The notes under the pieces are model-generated. The model was given only the letters and a program-made list of their open reading frames with translations, did not search any database and was not told where the DNA came from. Shown here in pieces: positions 13,641-26,177 of a stretch of DNA of 64,000 nucleotides. Where the stretch lies: assembly GCA_020541205.1 (NCBI GenBank), contig CP048208.1, forward strand, positions 1,925,908-1,989,907, in the 5' to 3' direction. Source of the DNA: Candidatus Hartigia pinicola (GTDB taxonomy: Bacteria > Pseudomonadota > Gammaproteobacteria > Enterobacterales > Enterobacteriaceae). A program made the translations under genes and the position numbers. Positions within the stretch are counted from its first letter, which is position 1. Every line of letters starts with the position of its first letter.

Positions 13641-15249
13641 TAATGCTTCCTAAACGGCAATAATAACAATAATTTTATTGTTTGCAGGGGATAAAATGGA
13701 TTCAATGAATATTAAATAAAAATAATTTATTTATATTATATATATTTATACTATAAATATTTTAATAAAATAAAAATAACTCAACAAAATTCTTACATTA
13801 TTTTTATAATTCATTTCAGTTTGATGAAAATTTTTTGTATCTAAATTATTATCTAATAAATCACAAAAAACTTTCTATATTATATGATCCTAATAAATTT
13901 TATCTAACTCAAAAGACATTCATTTTATTGCTATTTTAAAAGAATTTTCCTTTTAACTCATATAGAAAAATGAAAGTATTTTTTTAAAAACCAATTATGA
14001 TTATTAGAATACATAAATCATACCTAATAACTAAGAAGCAACATTTTCTAACTAAGAGCTACTAATCTTTTTAATAACACCTTTTAAAAAAAATTTTACA
14101 TGAGTTATAATTTAAAATTTTAGACAGTCTTCTTATTTTTAAAGAATTATAATAGTATTTTAGCTAATTGCAACACTGAGTTTATAAATAATCTACACAT
14201 TGTCTTTCTTAAAATTATTATCCAATAATAATATAAGATATTGATAACAATTTTATTTAATTAATATTTAATTACTATTTATTTTATCAATTACAAAAAA
14301 TTGATGAAAATGAAAAATAAATAAAACGATATATATAATAATATAATATTTTCAGATATTTAATAGATCTCCAAATTAGATTAGAGATCTATTTTTAAAG
14401 TATTCATATTGTTCACTAACTTTATGAACCGATATGAATGCTTTTATGTAAAATATAAATAATTAATGCCCAGTTGACTCACTCAATACTTAGTAACACA
14501 ATAAAAGTATTATAGTTATGATATCTCTCTATCTTTATTATTATGATCAATAGATCATAATAATCTTGGATACTAAAATGCTTTTTTGATTCATAATCTT
14601 ATTTAATGCTTACTAAATTACATAAAAATTTACGTACCTACTAAAAGATATACTACAAAAAAAGATTTTTTAAATATTGCAGAGTTTTGTAAGTTGTACC
14701 TATATTTTAAAATTTGTGAATTAATAATGATTTTTAATACTGTGTATAAAAATTTAGCTTTCTTTTTAGTCATTTTCTTTGTTCTCTCAAGCTTCAATAA
14801 TTGTTATATTACGCCTTATCTTAAAAATTTTTATTGAAATTATGATAGCAGTAACGATTTATACAGATATATAGCAGTACATAAAATATCTTATGTATTT
14901 TACTTTTCTAGCAGTTATATTTTCGGATCATGAGACATTGTCGTTTAACATATTAAAATATAAAACATCTAATATTAGCACTACAAACTTTTTACTTCTA
15001 AGTAGAATGTATATAATTATAATCTTAACAAAATATTGTACATACTTTCTTAATCACTCCAGAAAGACAAATTAATTTAATTAAATATTTTTATTCCGAA
15101 AGATTCGGATATCATACAAAAGACAGTCTTTTACATATAGTTGAAATATAATTTTCAAATTACCTAGTGCAATGTTAGTGAATTTAATATCATTATATAT
15201 TTTGATATTAAACATCTTTCAAAACGATCATATTCTTATTGCTTTATGA
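13641..15249. other. Desert, possibly the start of a decayed carB
   Basis: No open gene. Just below 15180 on the minus strand a weak match (IALGN..K.I.F to the CarB N-terminal IVIGQACEFD motif) suggests the first part of carB follows decayed carA, but the match is short. The rest is unassigned; a full carB (about 3.2 kb) would not fit before yqjA. Confidence 0.35.
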
Positions 15250-16490
15250 TTCGTTGGAAACATACTACAAGAATAGTAAAGATAAGATACTAATCACATA
15301 GAAAATTATTAAAAACTATAAAATTATAATTAACCATTGCAATATTAAAATAAATTAGAAATTATTCTAGTTTTTAACTAATGTAGAGTAAATAATGTTG
15401 TCTTTCGTGATATCGTTTCTAGTTAATGCTACGCCAACCATGTTTAATTTAATGATTAATCTTATTTAAATTATAATAATTGTGAATGTAAATATATAAT
15501 TTTAAAAATCTATACATTTAACATATATTTTTAATGCTTAAAATAATTTAAGTTAATAACAGTTATTCTATATACACAATAATATTTTACTGAGAATTAA
15601 AAATATCTTGATAACGTTTCAGTGATTAGTTCGAATATTCTTAATGTAAAGAGCCACTCAGTGAAGTATGGAGTATTTTTTTGAAATTGCCTTTATCATA
15701 AAATATAATTTTTTAAAAAACTAATAACCTCTAGCTCGACTGTCTTAAACTAAAAAGTTGAGTAAAGCACATTGACTCATTACAAACAAAGTATTTATTG
15801 TTAAAAAATACTAAATCTATCAGATATGATAATAACGTATATTGATTAAAAACATTATAAATTTTTAAAAATTACAATATTAGGTAATTAAATTCTGATC
15901 CGTAATATTGATTTACTAATTATTATTTCATAATATTCCTTGTCAAATTATTAATAAAATAATAATATATTTTATGATTATATTGAATAATAAAAATACG
16001 TAATTTAAAATTTATCTTAAAATAGTAATCGTAGAATAAAATAATTATATTTAAACATCAGATATAATAATATTAAAAAATAAATAATAACTTTAGCTGA
16101 AAACTGCATCTAAGAAAAGTAAAAAGCTTTATTCAATAACATACAGATCTAAAACTTCTAACTAAAAACAGTCAAAGTCTAAAACTCTTTTTCACACTCT
16201 TCAATGTACAAGTAAATTCACATTCAAATATAAATTATTTTATAACTTGTAAGTTAAAGACAACCATATAAATGTAAGAGAAATGTTATAAGACGTTAAA
16301 TAATTTCTTTAAGAAATATAATATGTCACAAGTATGCGAAATATATTTATCATTACCATAAAATATGGAGGTATCAAAAAACCTCATAGTGCCTGTAATA
16401 TCAATGTTTGATCCCTGCAATCTACTGTACCTACCATTTTCTGTTCAGAGATGCTTATCAAAAAACTGTAAAGATATAATTACTCTATTA
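15250..16490 (-). pseudogene. carA: Decayed carA (carbamoyl phosphate synthase small chain)
   Basis: Reverse-strand fragments follow CarA in order with many stops and shifts. Near the N-terminus ENGRYS...ITGT..FFDTSI matches EDGTQF...ATGS..VVFNTSM (about 16360-16445). LFSLRQSS.RLLV matches ILRMLVDRGCRLTIV (about 15725-15765). The motif HHGG survives as CATGGT(T)GGC at 15433-15442, followed by KDNIIYSTLVKN against EKNVVMITAQNH. CarA supplies ammonia from glutamine for carbamoyl phosphate, which feeds arginine and pyrimidine synthesis; the step is lost unless another copy exists. It lies next to decayed dapB, the usual dapB-carA-carB order. Confidence 0.65.
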
Positions 16491-16699
16491 TTAAGTAATT
16501 ACGTAACATTATAAAATGTTAAACTAAGCTAGAGAATACAGCAGTTAATTAATAAAACTAGGTCAAATGAAGATTGTTGTAAAAAAACATAAAATAGAAT
16601 TTATTATCAATAACTATTATTTACACATAAAAAAATACAATGTATTAGCTAAATAAACTTAGTAAAATAATAACAATCAATTTTATACGTCATGATATT

Positions 16700-17550
16700 A
16701 TGGAAAATAAATTTATATTTTATCATATCATAATTTTAGATTACAGAATAAGAAACGTAGTTAGTTATAGATATTATTTTTTTACAACAGTTAAATCTAT
16801 TACAATAAGTTACTATGTGGAAAGAATGTTTATCATTTAATTATATGCACATCAAAAACTTTTCTAATTTTCACAAACTAAAAATCTCACCCTTTACTTG
16901 ATGACTTTTGAGAAATATATAATCTAAATATATTTAGTAATTATTAAGACAACGTTTATTTCATATTCAATAAAACTGTTAATATTTACTTAACTAATAA
17001 GAAAAATTAATGACATACTTTAATGATATCTGGCTGAATATCAATAACAATTTTACATAATAAATATTATCATTTATAATAAAAGTTATTTTTTATTTCC
17101 AGTAAAAATACACTTCTAACTGCAATATTTATAGTTTAATAGTTAATCGTCTTTAAAAATAATATTTACTGTTCATATTAATAATTTTATTAATTTATTA
17201 ATAGATTACAGGAATTAGGAATGAACAATCTAAATAATTTGCTAAGATAACATATAAAATGAAATCGAGTGAAGTGAAACTATAAAAATATTCGGTAATT
17301 ACTAACTAAAAATAACTTTATATGTAGATAAAAATTATTGTGAACAGTGAATAAAAGTATAGGTCAGTAATCTACAATTAGCATACAAGAATTAAATTAT
17401 AATCATGTGTTAAAAATGTATTAATATTATTGCAATAAGTAAATAAATTAAATAAAAGAATGAAACTGTTATGTTTTATCTGTATATTAAATAATTTAAA
17501 GTGCACTTTTATTTCTTAAAAAGAAAATAATTCTATCTAAATTTATATTC
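16700..17550 (-). pseudogene. dapB: Decayed dapB (dihydrodipicolinate reductase)
   Basis: Ordered matches on the minus strand: IQPDIIKVCH at about 17005-17040 against IEAHHRHKVDAP, which carries the catalytic His/Lys of DapB; VFDVHIIK at about 16840 against MFADIGERLEI; HSFHIVTYCNR at about 16790-16825 against HKASSRMTFANG; then a C-terminal run ending near 16735. Frameshifts and stops rule out a product. DapB makes tetrahydrodipicolinate for lysine and peptidoglycan diaminopimelate. The N-terminal boundary is estimated from gene length only. Confidence 0.55.
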
Positions 17551-17831
17551 ATAAACATTATTTACAACATTTTAATAAACTAAAATAAGATATTTTATCA
17601 TACACACCTATAATCTAATAGTAATTACATTTTCATTTATTTATCATCTTTTTATGAGAATGACAGTTATATGGTGATTATTCTATACTCAAAATCTTTT
17701 ATAAGATTCAATTAAATAACTACATTTTTAAGTATAAACCAATTATTATTTTTTAATAAATTTAAAGTAATTAAAAATGTTTTTATTTATAATGAGTGTA
17801 CTATTTTATATTTAACATATTTGGTAATCTA

Positions 17832-18335
17832 ATGAATATTAGTTTAATAGCAGCAATGACAGCTGATCAGGTTATTGGTATAAACAAAACAATACCCTGG
17901 AATTTACCTAGAGATCTTGCATGGTTCAAACATAATACATTAAATAAACCAATTATCATGGGGCGATTAACTTACGAGTCAATAGGTTACCCTCTTCCAT
18001 CGCGGGTTAACATTGTTTTAAGCAATAAAACAAGTTCTGATAAAAATGTGATTTGGACTGCTTCGATTGCAGAATCTTTAGTAAAAGCAAATAATACACA
18101 AGCAAGAAAAAATAAGAAAGAAATTATTGTTATTGGTGGTGAAAAAATCTATCAGCAATTTTTGCCTTTAGCAAATAAACTTTATTTAACACATATCAAT
18201 GCTAAAATAATGGGAAATATTTATTTCCCAATCTATAACACTAATGAATGGGAATGTATTTTTAACGAATATCATAAAAAAGATAAACATCACTTTTATA
18301 GTTATTCTTTTAAAATATTAACTAAAAAAACTTAA
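17832..18335 (+). CDS. folA: Dihydrofolate reductase
   Basis: The 167-residue product is chromosomal FolA (E. coli 159 residues). It reduces dihydrofolate to tetrahydrofolate with NADPH in the cytosol, supporting thymidylate, purine, Met and formyl-Met-tRNA synthesis. Visible: ISLIAAM start strand, PWNLPRDLAWFK with the catalytic acid (D28 here), the IMGR.T.ESIG NADPH loop, and VIGGEKIYQQFLP. Substitutions against E. coli include H45-type to L and W47-type to Y in the MGRHTW motif, and R to Y in G(R)PLP. An upstream in-frame GTG (17796) would add 12 low-complexity residues; the ATG at 17832 fits the family. It is convergent with apaH, as in E. coli. Confidence 0.95.
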   Translation: MNISLIAAMTADQVIGINKTIPWNLPRDLAWFKHNTLNKPIIMGRLTYESIGYPLPSRVNIVLSNKTSSDKNVIWTASIAESLVKANNTQARKNKKEIIVIGGEKIYQQFLPLANKLYLTHINAKIMGNIYFPIYNTNEWECIFNEYHKKDKHHFYSYSFKILTKKT

Positions 18336-19140
18336 TAATCTATTTATATTTATATTATTTTTAGTATTATGGTGTCTATAATAACATTTCAACCTTTTTA
18401 AATTGAATCATTGTTGATAAATTTTATCGAAATAAAATTTATAACATTAAAAATAAAAAGATATTGTAACAAATTATATTTTACAACTTAGCGACTACAA
18501 TTTTCAAACTTAAGGAAATTAATTTTATGAAAGATATTTTGATTAAAATATAATTACAATATTTATCAGTAAGACGGAATTATTTAATAATGCTTTAATA
18601 AAGATAGCATATTTCAAGATTGTCAACTTTTACCAGTATAATCAAAACCCGCTTTACTGAAAAACATAAACAAATCCTTGTAACAACATTTATGTTAGTA
18701 TAAGTTTAAATACTAAAAAGATTATTACAATTTTAAATTAAAAAATCGTTAATAATCAAATATTTAATTTAGTAAAACAACAAAAGACGCAGGTAAAATT
18801 TTCAAAATTATATCATATATATGAATGTAGACACTTAAAGGGTTATTCATGTAATTATAGTGATAAAAATAATATCAAGAAAATATTAAGAATAAAAATT
18901 CTTTAATAGTTAATGGATGTTATCTTATACAAAAATGTAACAACACAGTAAAAGTATTAAAATACCAGCCTATATTTATTAGCACATTAAAACTATTTTC
19001 ATAAAAAATTCTAAACAGTTTTTTAGTGACTCATGTTATATAAATATATATAATCTTAAATTTCCTTTACAAGAACAATTTATTTTTATCTTAATTTTAA
19101 ATTTTTTAGATATAAAGACCTTATAAAAGTAATCAGTAAT
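18336..19140. other. Spacer between convergent folA and apaH
   Basis: About 800 bp, much longer than the short folA-apaH gap of relatives. AT-rich, no open frame, no remnant recognised. Confidence 0.5.
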
Positions 19141-19968
19141 TTAATGTTTTCGACATTTTTGTTGTGATTTTTGGTGATAAAATTTTTTACATTCCCAATG
19201 AAACAATGTTAATTCCCTACCCCAACAGCAACCTGTATCTAATCCATAAACATATTTTGGGATTTGATCACTTTCTAATGAAGACCAATGACCAAAAAAA
19301 ATCAAAAACCCTTCAGGCAATTTATTAGGAAGTAAAAACCATGGTTTTAATGGTGACGGAGCTTCTTTAGGGATTTCTTTGCATACCATATCCAATTCCC
19401 CGTGAGGAAAGCAATATCGCATACGAGTTAATGCATTAGTACTAAAGAGTAAGCGAGATAATCTGGTTAAATTTCCTGACCAAGTATTAGGCATATCTCC
19501 ATGTATAGCATTAATAAAAAACGGGTAAGCATCGCTTGATAAAACAGATTCAACTTCTCTTGCGCATGCACACGCAATATCAAGATCCCACTGAGGAGTA
19601 ATTCCTGCATGCGCCATAATTATTTTCTTTTTTACATCAATTTGTAAGAGCGGTTGACACCGCAACCAATTAATTAAATTTTCTATATCGTAGGCATTGA
19701 GTAACTCATCAAGATGATCTTTTGGTTTATTTTTGCTGATTTTGCAGTAAACACGAAGAAGATGTAGATCATGATTACCTAAAACTAATCGTACTGAAGA
19801 ATGAATACTTTTAATATAGCGAAGTACTTGAAGTGATTCAGGGCCACGCGAAACTAAATCCCCAGTCAGCCATAAAGTATCTTTTTTTGGAGAAAAATTC
19901 ACTTGTTCTAGTAATGCTCGTAGTTCACGATAACAACCATGCACATCACCAATTATATATGTCGACAT
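19141..19968 (-). CDS. apaH: Diadenosine tetraphosphatase (symmetrical)
   Basis: The 275-residue product matches ApaH (E. coli 280), which cleaves Ap4A to two ADP and also removes Np4 caps from RNA 5' ends. The metallophosphoesterase signatures are intact: GDVHGC at the N-terminus, GDLVSRGP at about 37-44, LGNHDLHLL at about 63-71, and the later MAHAG and GHWSS histidine motifs. It follows apaG by 2 bp, so the two are translated from one message. Np4 decapping by ApaH and RNA pyrophosphohydrolysis by RppH (also kept in this window) belong to the same 5'-end decay pathway. Confidence 0.96.
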   Translation of the reverse strand: MSTYIIGDVHGCYRELRALLEQVNFSPKKDTLWLTGDLVSRGPESLQVLRYIKSIHSSVRLVLGNHDLHLLRVYCKISKNKPKDHLDELLNAYDIENLINWLRCQPLLQIDVKKKIIMAHAGITPQWDLDIACACAREVESVLSSDAYPFFINAIHGDMPNTWSGNLTRLSRLLFSTNALTRMRYCFPHGELDMVCKEIPKEAPSPLKPWFLLPNKLPEGFLIFFGHWSSLESDQIPKYVYGLDTGCCWGRELTLFHWECKKFYHQKSQQKCRKH

Positions 19969-19970
19969 AA

Positions 19971-20348
19971 TTAATGAATTAAAGTAGGTATAGCAAGACG
20001 AAACGCAGGAATATCAATGTGAAAAGTTTTACCCTGACTATTTAACATAACATAATACCCCTCCATTATGCCCATTGGAGTTTCAAGTATAGCTCCACTA
20101 GTATAACGGTACATTTTATTTGGTTGAATAACCGGTTGTTCACCAACAACACCCTCACCTTGTACCTCTGTTTTATGTCCGGCACTATTAGTGATTAACC
20201 AATAACGGCTGATTAGTTGTATTGCTTCTCGACCTAAATTACAAATAGATATAGTATAAGCAAAAAGATATCGATTAATTTCTACTCGCGATTGACTCTC
20301 TATGTAGACACTTCGAACTTGAATGCTTACGTTAGGTTCGTTCAGCAT
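19971..20348 (-). CDS. apaG: ApaG protein
   Basis: The 125-residue product equals E. coli ApaG in length and shows the typical core: N-terminal [43 protein letters not shown] and the C-terminal [10 protein letters not shown]. ApaG is a small fibronectin-III-like beta-sandwich protein whose biochemical role is not settled (implicated in ion-efflux or Mg/Co phenotypes). A strong Shine-Dalgarno AAAGGAGA precedes the ATG. It sits between rsmA (115 bp upstream) and apaH (2 bp downstream). Confidence 0.95.
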   Translation of the reverse strand: MLNEPNVSIQVRSVYIESQSRVEINRYLFAYTISICNLGREAIQLISRYWLITNSAGHKTEVQGEGVVGEQPVIQPNKMYRYTSGAILETPMGIMEGYYVMLNSQGKTFHIDIPAFRLAIPTLIH

Positions 20349-20463
20349 AACGTCTCCTTTTAAATTAAATTAGATCCTTATAGTTTAATATTACATTATT
20401 TTAACGTTACTAAATCACTCAAACTCTATTTTTGTTCTTAATAAGAAAAAATGAATTCATGAT

Positions 20464-21297
20464 CTATATAAACTCAATATTTTTAGTACGTTTAGATAAA
20501 TTTTCTAAATAATTTGCCATTTTGCAATAAGCTCTGACTGAGATATTTTCAGCACGCATACTAGTATCAAAACCAAGTTCAGCCAACTGTTGAATACTAA
20601 ATAAATCACCCAAACTATTTCGAATGGTTTTACGACGCTGGCTAAAAGCATGTTTAATAATAATATTTAAAAATTTTATATTTTTAAGTGGATATGGTTT
20701 TTTAGAATAAGGAATCATTTTAACTACAGTTGAATTAACTTTTGGTACTGGAGAAAACGCAGTAGGTGGAACGTCTAATATAGGAATAATTTGACAATAA
20801 TATTGTGCGATCACACTCAAACGACTATAGGTTTTTTTATCAGAATCTGAGATTAAACAATCAACTACTTCTTTTTGTAACATAAAATTCATATCAAAAA
20901 TTACATTAATAAAAGTAAATAAATAAAAAATTAAAGAGGTTGCAATATTATAAGGTAAGCTACCAAATATGCGTAAAGGCTGAGTCGCTTTTTGTGCTAA
21001 TTTATCGAAATCCACGGTCATAGCATCTTGCTGTATAATGGTTAGTTTTTCTTTTAATTTAGGATGCATCTGTAAGCGAAAAACGAGATCATGATCAATC
21101 TCAACAACTGTCATCTTATCTATTCGACTAATCACAGGTACAGTTAGTGCTCCAAGTCCTGGACCGATTTCTATAATAGATTGATCAGGTTGTGGGTGTA
21201 TCGCATTGATAATACTATTAATAATATACTGATCAATTAAAAAATGCTGCCCAAAACGTTTTCTGGCAAGGTGTCTTTGATACACTCGATTATTCAT
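20464..21297 (-). CDS. rsmA: 16S rRNA (A1518/A1519) dimethyltransferase RsmA (KsgA)
   Basis: The 277-residue product matches KsgA/RsmA (E. coli 273), which dimethylates the two adenosines of the 3'-terminal 16S rRNA hairpin late in 30S assembly. Motifs seen: RKRFGQHFL, the SAM loop [10 protein letters not shown] (about 43-52), the acidic VEID (E66), QQDAM (about 89-93), catalytic motif [11 protein letters not shown], and [10 protein letters not shown] near the C-terminus. Motif IV reads GSLPY, where E. coli has GNLPY, giving N113S. The ATG overlaps the end of pdxA by 8 bp, indicating coupled translation. Confidence 0.96.
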   Translation of the reverse strand: MNNRVYQRHLARKRFGQHFLIDQYIINSIINAIHPQPDQSIIEIGPGLGALTVPVISRIDKMTVVEIDHDLVFRLQMHPKLKEKLTIIQQDAMTVDFDKLAQKATQPLRIFGSLPYNIATSLIFYLFTFINVIFDMNFMLQKEVVDCLISDSDKKTYSRLSVIAQYYCQIIPILDVPPTAFSPVPKVNSTVVKMIPYSKKPYPLKNIKFLNIIIKHAFSQRRKTIRNSLGDLFSIQQLAELGFDTSMRAENISVRAYCKMANYLENLSKRTKNIEFI

Positions 21298-22300
21298 GAA
21301 TATTAGATATCATTTGAATCGCTAACTTTAAAGCAGCAATAAAACTACTTACACTAGCATGACCTGTACCTGCTAGTTCTAACGCTGTCCCATGGTCGAC
21401 AGAGGTACGAATAAAAGGTAAACCTAGCGTTATGTTTACTGCTTCACCGTAACCTTGATATTTTAACACAGGAAGTGCCTGATCGTGATACATTGCAAGA
21501 ATTACATCTGCATTTTTTAAATATTTAGGTTGGAATAGAGTATCAGCAGGCAAAGGGCCAATTAAATTTAAACCATTTTCCTGTAAAAATTTTATGACAG
21601 GTATAATAGTTGTAATTTCTTCCATTCCAATATGCCCACCCTCACCTGCATGAGGATTTAACCCACAAATATAAATATTAGGTTGTTTAATATTAAATTT
21701 AGTTTGCAACTCATTATGTAATATACTAATTACATCTCGTAAACTTTGTTGTGTAATTGCGTCAGAAACTTCTTTTAATGGAATATGAGTAGTAGCCAAT
21801 GCTACTCTCAGTTTTACTGTCGCTAACATCATAACAACACGGCGACATAGGCTTCTATTAGCAAAAAACTCAGTATGGCCACTAAATAAAATTCCAGCAT
21901 CATTAATGATACCTTTATGTACAGGTCCTGTTACAATTGCGGAAAATTCACCATGCAAGCAACCATCACAAGCTCTGGAGAGAGTATTGATAACATAACT
22001 ACTGTTAACAATATTTAATTTACCCACCTTAACTGGTGCATTTAAGCGAATAGGAAGAATCGATAGAACGCCCGGATAATGTGCATCGTTAATGCAACTT
22101 GAAGTGTAAGTTTTTAGTATTAAAGGAAGATTGAGTTGCTGAGCTCGTTGCAAAAGTAATTCAGGACTAGCGCAAGCAACAAGTTGTACCGGCCAAAAAT
22201 CTTGAATAAGATGAATTAGAAGTTCTGGACCTATCCCCGCAGGTTCACCTGGAGTTATAACAATGGGTTTATTAATTTTTTTCATTATTAGATTGATCAT
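21290..22300 (-). CDS. pdxA: 4-hydroxythreonine-4-phosphate dehydrogenase PdxA
   Basis: The 336-residue product matches PdxA (E. coli 329). It oxidises 4-phosphohydroxy-threonine with NAD in the DXP-dependent pyridoxal phosphate (B6) pathway. Family motifs are intact: [13 protein letters not shown] at the N-terminus, [42 protein letters not shown] and [13 protein letters not shown], which include the metal-binding histidines; [14 protein letters not shown] lies near the end. The first ATG (22300) overlaps the surA stop as ATGA; a second at 22285 would give an N-terminus closer to E. coli but has no better ribosome site, so coupling favours the first. pdxB, serC and pdxJ lie outside the window. 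Confidence 0.95.
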   Translation of the reverse strand: MINLIMKKINKPIVITPGEPAGIGPELLIHLIQDFWPVQLVACASPELLLQRAQQLNLPLILKTYTSSCINDAHYPGVLSILPIRLNAPVKVGKLNIVNSSYVINTLSRACDGCLHGEFSAIVTGPVHKGIINDAGILFSGHTEFFANRSLCRRVVMMLATVKLRVALATTHIPLKEVSDAITQQSLRDVISILHNELQTKFNIKQPNIYICGLNPHAGEGGHIGMEEITTIIPVIKFLQENGLNLIGPLPADTLFQPKYLKNADVILAMYHDQALPVLKYQGYGEAVNITLGLPFIRTSVDHGTALELAGTGHASVSSFIAALKLAIQMISNIHE

Positions 22301-23589
22301 GAATCGGCATCGATAATATTAATGTATGCTGCTGCTTTTTGTTCTTCAACCCAACTTTTTGATTCTTCGTTAAATTTACGATCAAACAGTAAACGATAAG
22401 CTTGATTTTTTTGTACAGAATCAGTTTTATCAATATTGCGCGTATCTTGTAATTGAATTAGATGCCAACCAAATTTAGATAAAATAGGACGACTGATTTC
22501 ACCTTTCTTCAGTTTAATTAACGCATCACGAAATACTGGATCATAGATCTCAGCCATATTCCAACCTAAATCACCACCTTTTAGTGCGCTGTCTAGATCT
22601 TCAGAAAATTTTTTCGCAGCATTTTCAAAAGTAATTCTTCCACTATAGATATCTTGACAAATCTGTGTAAGTTTTTGATACGCTTGGATATCACTCAGTA
22701 TGGGTGATGACTTAAGTAAGATATGACGAACTTTAACTTCAGTAACAGAAGTAGTATTATTTATACTTTTAATGTCATCAACATGTAGAACATAATAACC
22801 TAAATTAGATCGAATAGGTCCAATAACGTCATTTTTTTTTGAGTTTTGTAATGCTTTAGAAAGAATAGAAGGTAGATCTTGTAAGTTAGACCAACCCATC
22901 TTAATCACTTTTAATCTTTGTGACTCTACGGAAGAAGTAATGGAAAGTCGATTTAAACTAATACCCTTTTTTAATTCATTCATCACTTTATTAACTATTT
23001 CATGTGATTGTTGTAATTTTTCTGAAGTTGGATATTCTGGTAATGGAATTAATATATAACTTAAATTAACATTAGTTTGATAAGCAGGTTGAGCACTAAT
23101 CTGTTTTGCTAATAGTTCAACTTCTTTAGGTAGAATTGATACTCGACGACGCACTTCGTTATTACGTACCTCTGCAATTAGTATTTCTTTACGAATGTCA
23201 CGGCGATATTCTTCCATTGTAATTCCGTCTGTTTTTAAGTGCGCTTTCATTTTTTCAAGAGTTAAATTATTTTGATGTGCAATATCAACAATTGTGTCAT
23301 TAACTATTTTTTCAGGAATATCAATTTGCATTTGCTTGGCTGTCTGCAGTATTATGCTGTCTATAATCAAATGATCAAGGATCTGCTTCCTAAGCAATGT
23401 ATCATTAAAAGTTTTTTGAGAAGTATGACGTGCATTAAATTTTACTCTGTTTAGTATATTCTGTATATCACTTTCCAATACAACTTCATTATTAACTATA
23501 GCAACCACTTTATCTACTTGCTCTGCTGCAGCTAATACAGTCATACTTGCAAATATGAGTCCAAGAATAAAATTCTCCCAATAATTCAT
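22297..23589 (-). CDS. surA: Periplasmic chaperone/prolyl isomerase SurA
   Basis: The 430-residue product matches SurA (E. coli 428), which escorts outer-membrane beta-barrel precursors to the BAM complex. An N-terminal hydrophobic segment ending in AAA (about residues 10-22) is a signal peptide. The mature N-domain opens with [20 protein letters not shown]. The region includes [10 protein letters not shown] and is followed by two parvulin domains, at about 170-270 ([10 protein letters not shown]) and 285-385 ([26 protein letters not shown]). It sits between lptD and pdxA as in E. coli. LptD is a known SurA client, so the two neighbours work together. Confidence 0.96.
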   Translation of the reverse strand: MNYWENFILGLIFASMTVLAAAEQVDKVVAIVNNEVVLESDIQNILNRVKFNARHTSQKTFNDTLLRKQILDHLIIDSIILQTAKQMQIDIPEKIVNDTIVDIAHQNNLTLEKMKAHLKTDGITMEEYRRDIRKEILIAEVRNNEVRRRVSILPKEVELLAKQISAQPAYQTNVNLSYILIPLPEYPTSEKLQQSHEIVNKVMNELKKGISLNRLSITSSVESQRLKVIKMGWSNLQDLPSILSKALQNSKKNDVIGPIRSNLGYYVLHVDDIKSINNTTSVTEVKVRHILLKSSPILSDIQAYQKLTQICQDIYSGRITFENAAKKFSEDLDSALKGGDLGWNMAEIYDPVFRDALIKLKKGEISRPILSKFGWHLIQLQDTRNIDKTDSVQKNQAYRLLFDRKFNEESKSWVEEQKAAAYINIIDADS

Positions 23590-23634
23590 AATAATCCCAT
23601 CAATTAAGTTAAATTCTTACCTTAAAGCAGTTTT

Positions 23635-23659
23635 ATTGTCTATTTCAAAAATAGACAAT
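23635..23659. other. Perfect hairpin between lptD and surA
   Basis: An 11-bp perfect stem (23635-23645 with 23649-23659) and a 3-base loop lie in the 215-bp lptD-surA gap. In the minus-strand message it is followed by AAAACTGC, not a U-tract, so it is more likely an RNA-stability or processing hairpin than a terminator. Confidence 0.5.
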
Positions 23660-23804
23660 ATATCTTATATTTCAAAAATTATGATGTATACTGTAAATCA
23701 ATCACATAAATCAACTAATCAAAATCATATACTTACCTATATTTACTAGGATTTTTATGGAAATAATTTTTTTAATATTGAAATATAGTTAAATTCACTT
23801 ATAT

Positions 23805-26177
23805 CTATTGTTCAAACGCTTGCTGATAAGGTATCACACCTCTACTAAGCATCTCCTGACTACTAAAACTATGATGATTATTTAAACCTCTAAGTTCAAG
23901 ATTAAACGTCCATCTATTATCATATTCGCTATTAAACTTTTTATTTTGCCAACCAATAATTTTACGTTCATAGCCAATATTGAACGCCCAACAACAAGTA
24001 TTGTATTGTAATCCAATAATCTGGCTAAAAGATTGCTGTTGTTTTGTATCATAATAATACGAACCTATGAAACCCCAGCGTTCACTCAAGGGCCAACTTA
24101 ATACCGCGCCAATTTGTGATATTCCTTGTTGATATTCAGGTGATACGTTAGAAGAAGCAATACTTGCGTCTTGATAAAAAGTTTCTTGAATATAATTAGA
24201 GTCAACGAAACGATATTTTAATTGTAATAAACGATCAGAATCAACACGATATTCAGTGACTGCATTACCCATTGTAACGCTACCTAAGCGATGATCGTAT
24301 TGCAGACCTACACGAACACCCCAGTTATCATTAATACGCCAAGAAGAGTCGGTTGCACATAACAACAAACCAGTATTACCTTTATCATCAATGTGTAAAT
24401 CTTTATTTCCTGCTCGTAATCGCTCTAAATAATAGATTTGCCCAATAGAAAATTTAAAACGCTCAGTGAGTGTTTTATCATAAATACGTGTTGTTATACC
24501 GGTCGTCAACTGATTTGCAGAAGCAATTCTGTCAAGACCACTGTATATACTATCACGAAATAATCCAGTGTAATCAGACTGCAAAATAGCAGAATCGTAA
24601 TTATTAATATGATTTTGACATTTATACGGAATATAAAGATATTCAACACGAGGTTCTAAGGTCTGAACAAAATAACGATTATCAAAAAGATTACGTTCAA
24701 AAACAACTTTTAGATCACTTTTAAACATCGGCAAGACACGTGTTACATTTTTAGCTAATTTTTCATTTTGTTTCTCATTAGGAATCTCTTGATTATAATG
24801 AGTTGCTAAAAGCTTTAGACTATTGTTGATGTTTACCCAGTCATTTGATAATGGTGCACTTAGTTCACATTCAATATGTAAACGAGTAGCATCTGGATTA
24901 TTTTTACCTATGCTAGTAAAGCGTGAAGCTTGTGCGTAAGTACGAAAATCAAAAAAACCTAAGTGATTTTTGTAGTAATTAAAATCTAACTGTGGTGCTG
25001 CTTTATAAGCACGTTTGTTCAAGTCATCTAGAAAAAATTGAAACTGTTTATACGATAAGGTAGCATTCCAATTTTCAGCGGTATAGCCAGTGCTGAATTT
25101 TTGAGTCACATAACTAGCTGTTGTGCTACCGTACTGCGAATTAAAATCAGTCAAATATTGGCGATCACTCACTTTGGTATAATCAACATTAATATTCCAA
25201 TGGTTATCGTAAATACCCGAGTGACGCCAGGAGAATAACCATCGAGCATTACTATTTCGAAAATCACGTCTGCCATTTTCTTTATGTTTGAAATATACTC
25301 TATCTCGATTAATAAAATCAAAAGCTATTGTTCCTGTATATTCAGACAGTAAATATCGAAACTCATTATTTAACTTAATACCACGGTGCGTTATAAATTG
25401 TGGGGTAATCGTAAGATCATAATTAGAATCTATATCCCAATAATAAGGCAGCGAGATCTCTAATCCATCATTTTTAGAATAGTTCACAGTTGGAATTAAA
25501 AAACCTGAACGTCGAGTATTTCCGATTGGAAATTGCATATATGGACTATAGAACATTGGAATATCACCAAGATAGAAACGTGCATGCCAAATTTCAACCA
25601 CTTCTTTTTCACGATCTACAATAACTGTAGAACCAACAATATTCCAGTTTTTATTACCAGGTAAACAAGTAGTAAAAGTACTATTTTTCATGATAGCAAA
25701 ACGATTTTTTTCTCTAATTTTTATTTTTTTAGCATCACCACGACCTTGACGACCCACTATCATGTAGCTACCATTATCTACATCTATATTCTGATTATGT
25801 AAATTGTAGCAAGCGGAAAGACCTTGTAAAATAATTTGTGGATCATCGTAATGAACATTACCAATAGCAATAAATTTATAGATTGGATTTTCACGTTTTA
25901 AATGTGTTTGTGTTAGTTTGACTTTATCTGCAGTTAAAGTTTTATTGCCTTGTTGAATATTAACATCACCTTTATATTCAACAATGTTAGGATATGCTCC
26001 TTGAGCATTTTTAGCTGTAATATTTATAGATAACTGTCTAGATTCACCTTGAATTATTGGTTTGGTATAAACAGGAACACCAAGCATACATTGTTCTGAG
26101 AGATTAGCGTATGCTTGTTGACTATAAATAAGCGCCAATAGTATAGCATTGAATGTTGTTGGATAATTTCTTTTCAT
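23805..26177 (-). CDS. lptD: LPS-assembly outer membrane protein LptD
   Basis: About 790 residues from the chosen start, close to E. coli LptD (784). LptD with LptE forms the translocon that inserts lipopolysaccharide into the outer leaflet. The sequence shows a signal peptide ([24 protein letters not shown]; cut after YA), a periplasmic jellyroll with QCMLGVP and GNVHYDD, then a C-terminal beta-barrel with repeated aromatic strands such as [26 protein letters not shown] and [19 protein letters not shown]. The cysteines of the essential disulfides are present (QCML, TTCLPG, and the CC pair in NTCCWAF). An upstream in-frame ATG at 26210 would add 11 non-homologous residues ahead of the signal peptide; I prefer 26177. 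The divergent djlA of relatives is gone. Confidence 0.96.
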   Translation of the reverse strand: MKRNYPTTFNAILLALIYSQQAYANLSEQCMLGVPVYTKPIIQGESRQLSINITAKNAQGAYPNIVEYKGDVNIQQGNKTLTADKVKLTQTHLKRENPIYKFIAIGNVHYDDPQIILQGLSACYNLHNQNIDVDNGSYMIVGRQGRGDAKKIKIREKNRFAIMKNSTFTTCLPGNKNWNIVGSTVIVDREKEVVEIWHARFYLGDIPMFYSPYMQFPIGNTRRSGFLIPTVNYSKNDGLEISLPYYWDIDSNYDLTITPQFITHRGIKLNNEFRYLLSEYTGTIAFDFINRDRVYFKHKENGRRDFRNSNARWLFSWRHSGIYDNHWNINVDYTKVSDRQYLTDFNSQYGSTTASYVTQKFSTGYTAENWNATLSYKQFQFFLDDLNKRAYKAAPQLDFNYYKNHLGFFDFRTYAQASRFTSIGKNNPDATRLHIECELSAPLSNDWVNINNSLKLLATHYNQEIPNEKQNEKLAKNVTRVLPMFKSDLKVVFERNLFDNRYFVQTLEPRVEYLYIPYKCQNHINNYDSAILQSDYTGLFRDSIYSGLDRIASANQLTTGITTRIYDKTLTERFKFSIGQIYYLERLRAGNKDLHIDDKGNTGLLLCATDSSWRINDNWGVRVGLQYDHRLGSVTMGNAVTEYRVDSDRLLQLKYRFVDSNYIQETFYQDASIASSNVSPEYQQGISQIGAVLSWPLSERWGFIGSYYYDTKQQQSFSQIIGLQYNTCCWAFNIGYERKIIGWQNKKFNSEYDNRWTFNLELRGLNNHHSFSSQEMLSRGVIPYQQAFEQ

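Noticed and set aside
16380-16445. GC-richer patch that at first looked like a tRNA or small RNA
   Set aside because: No cloverleaf could be folded; the reverse strand instead matches the CarA N-terminus, so it is part of the decayed carA.
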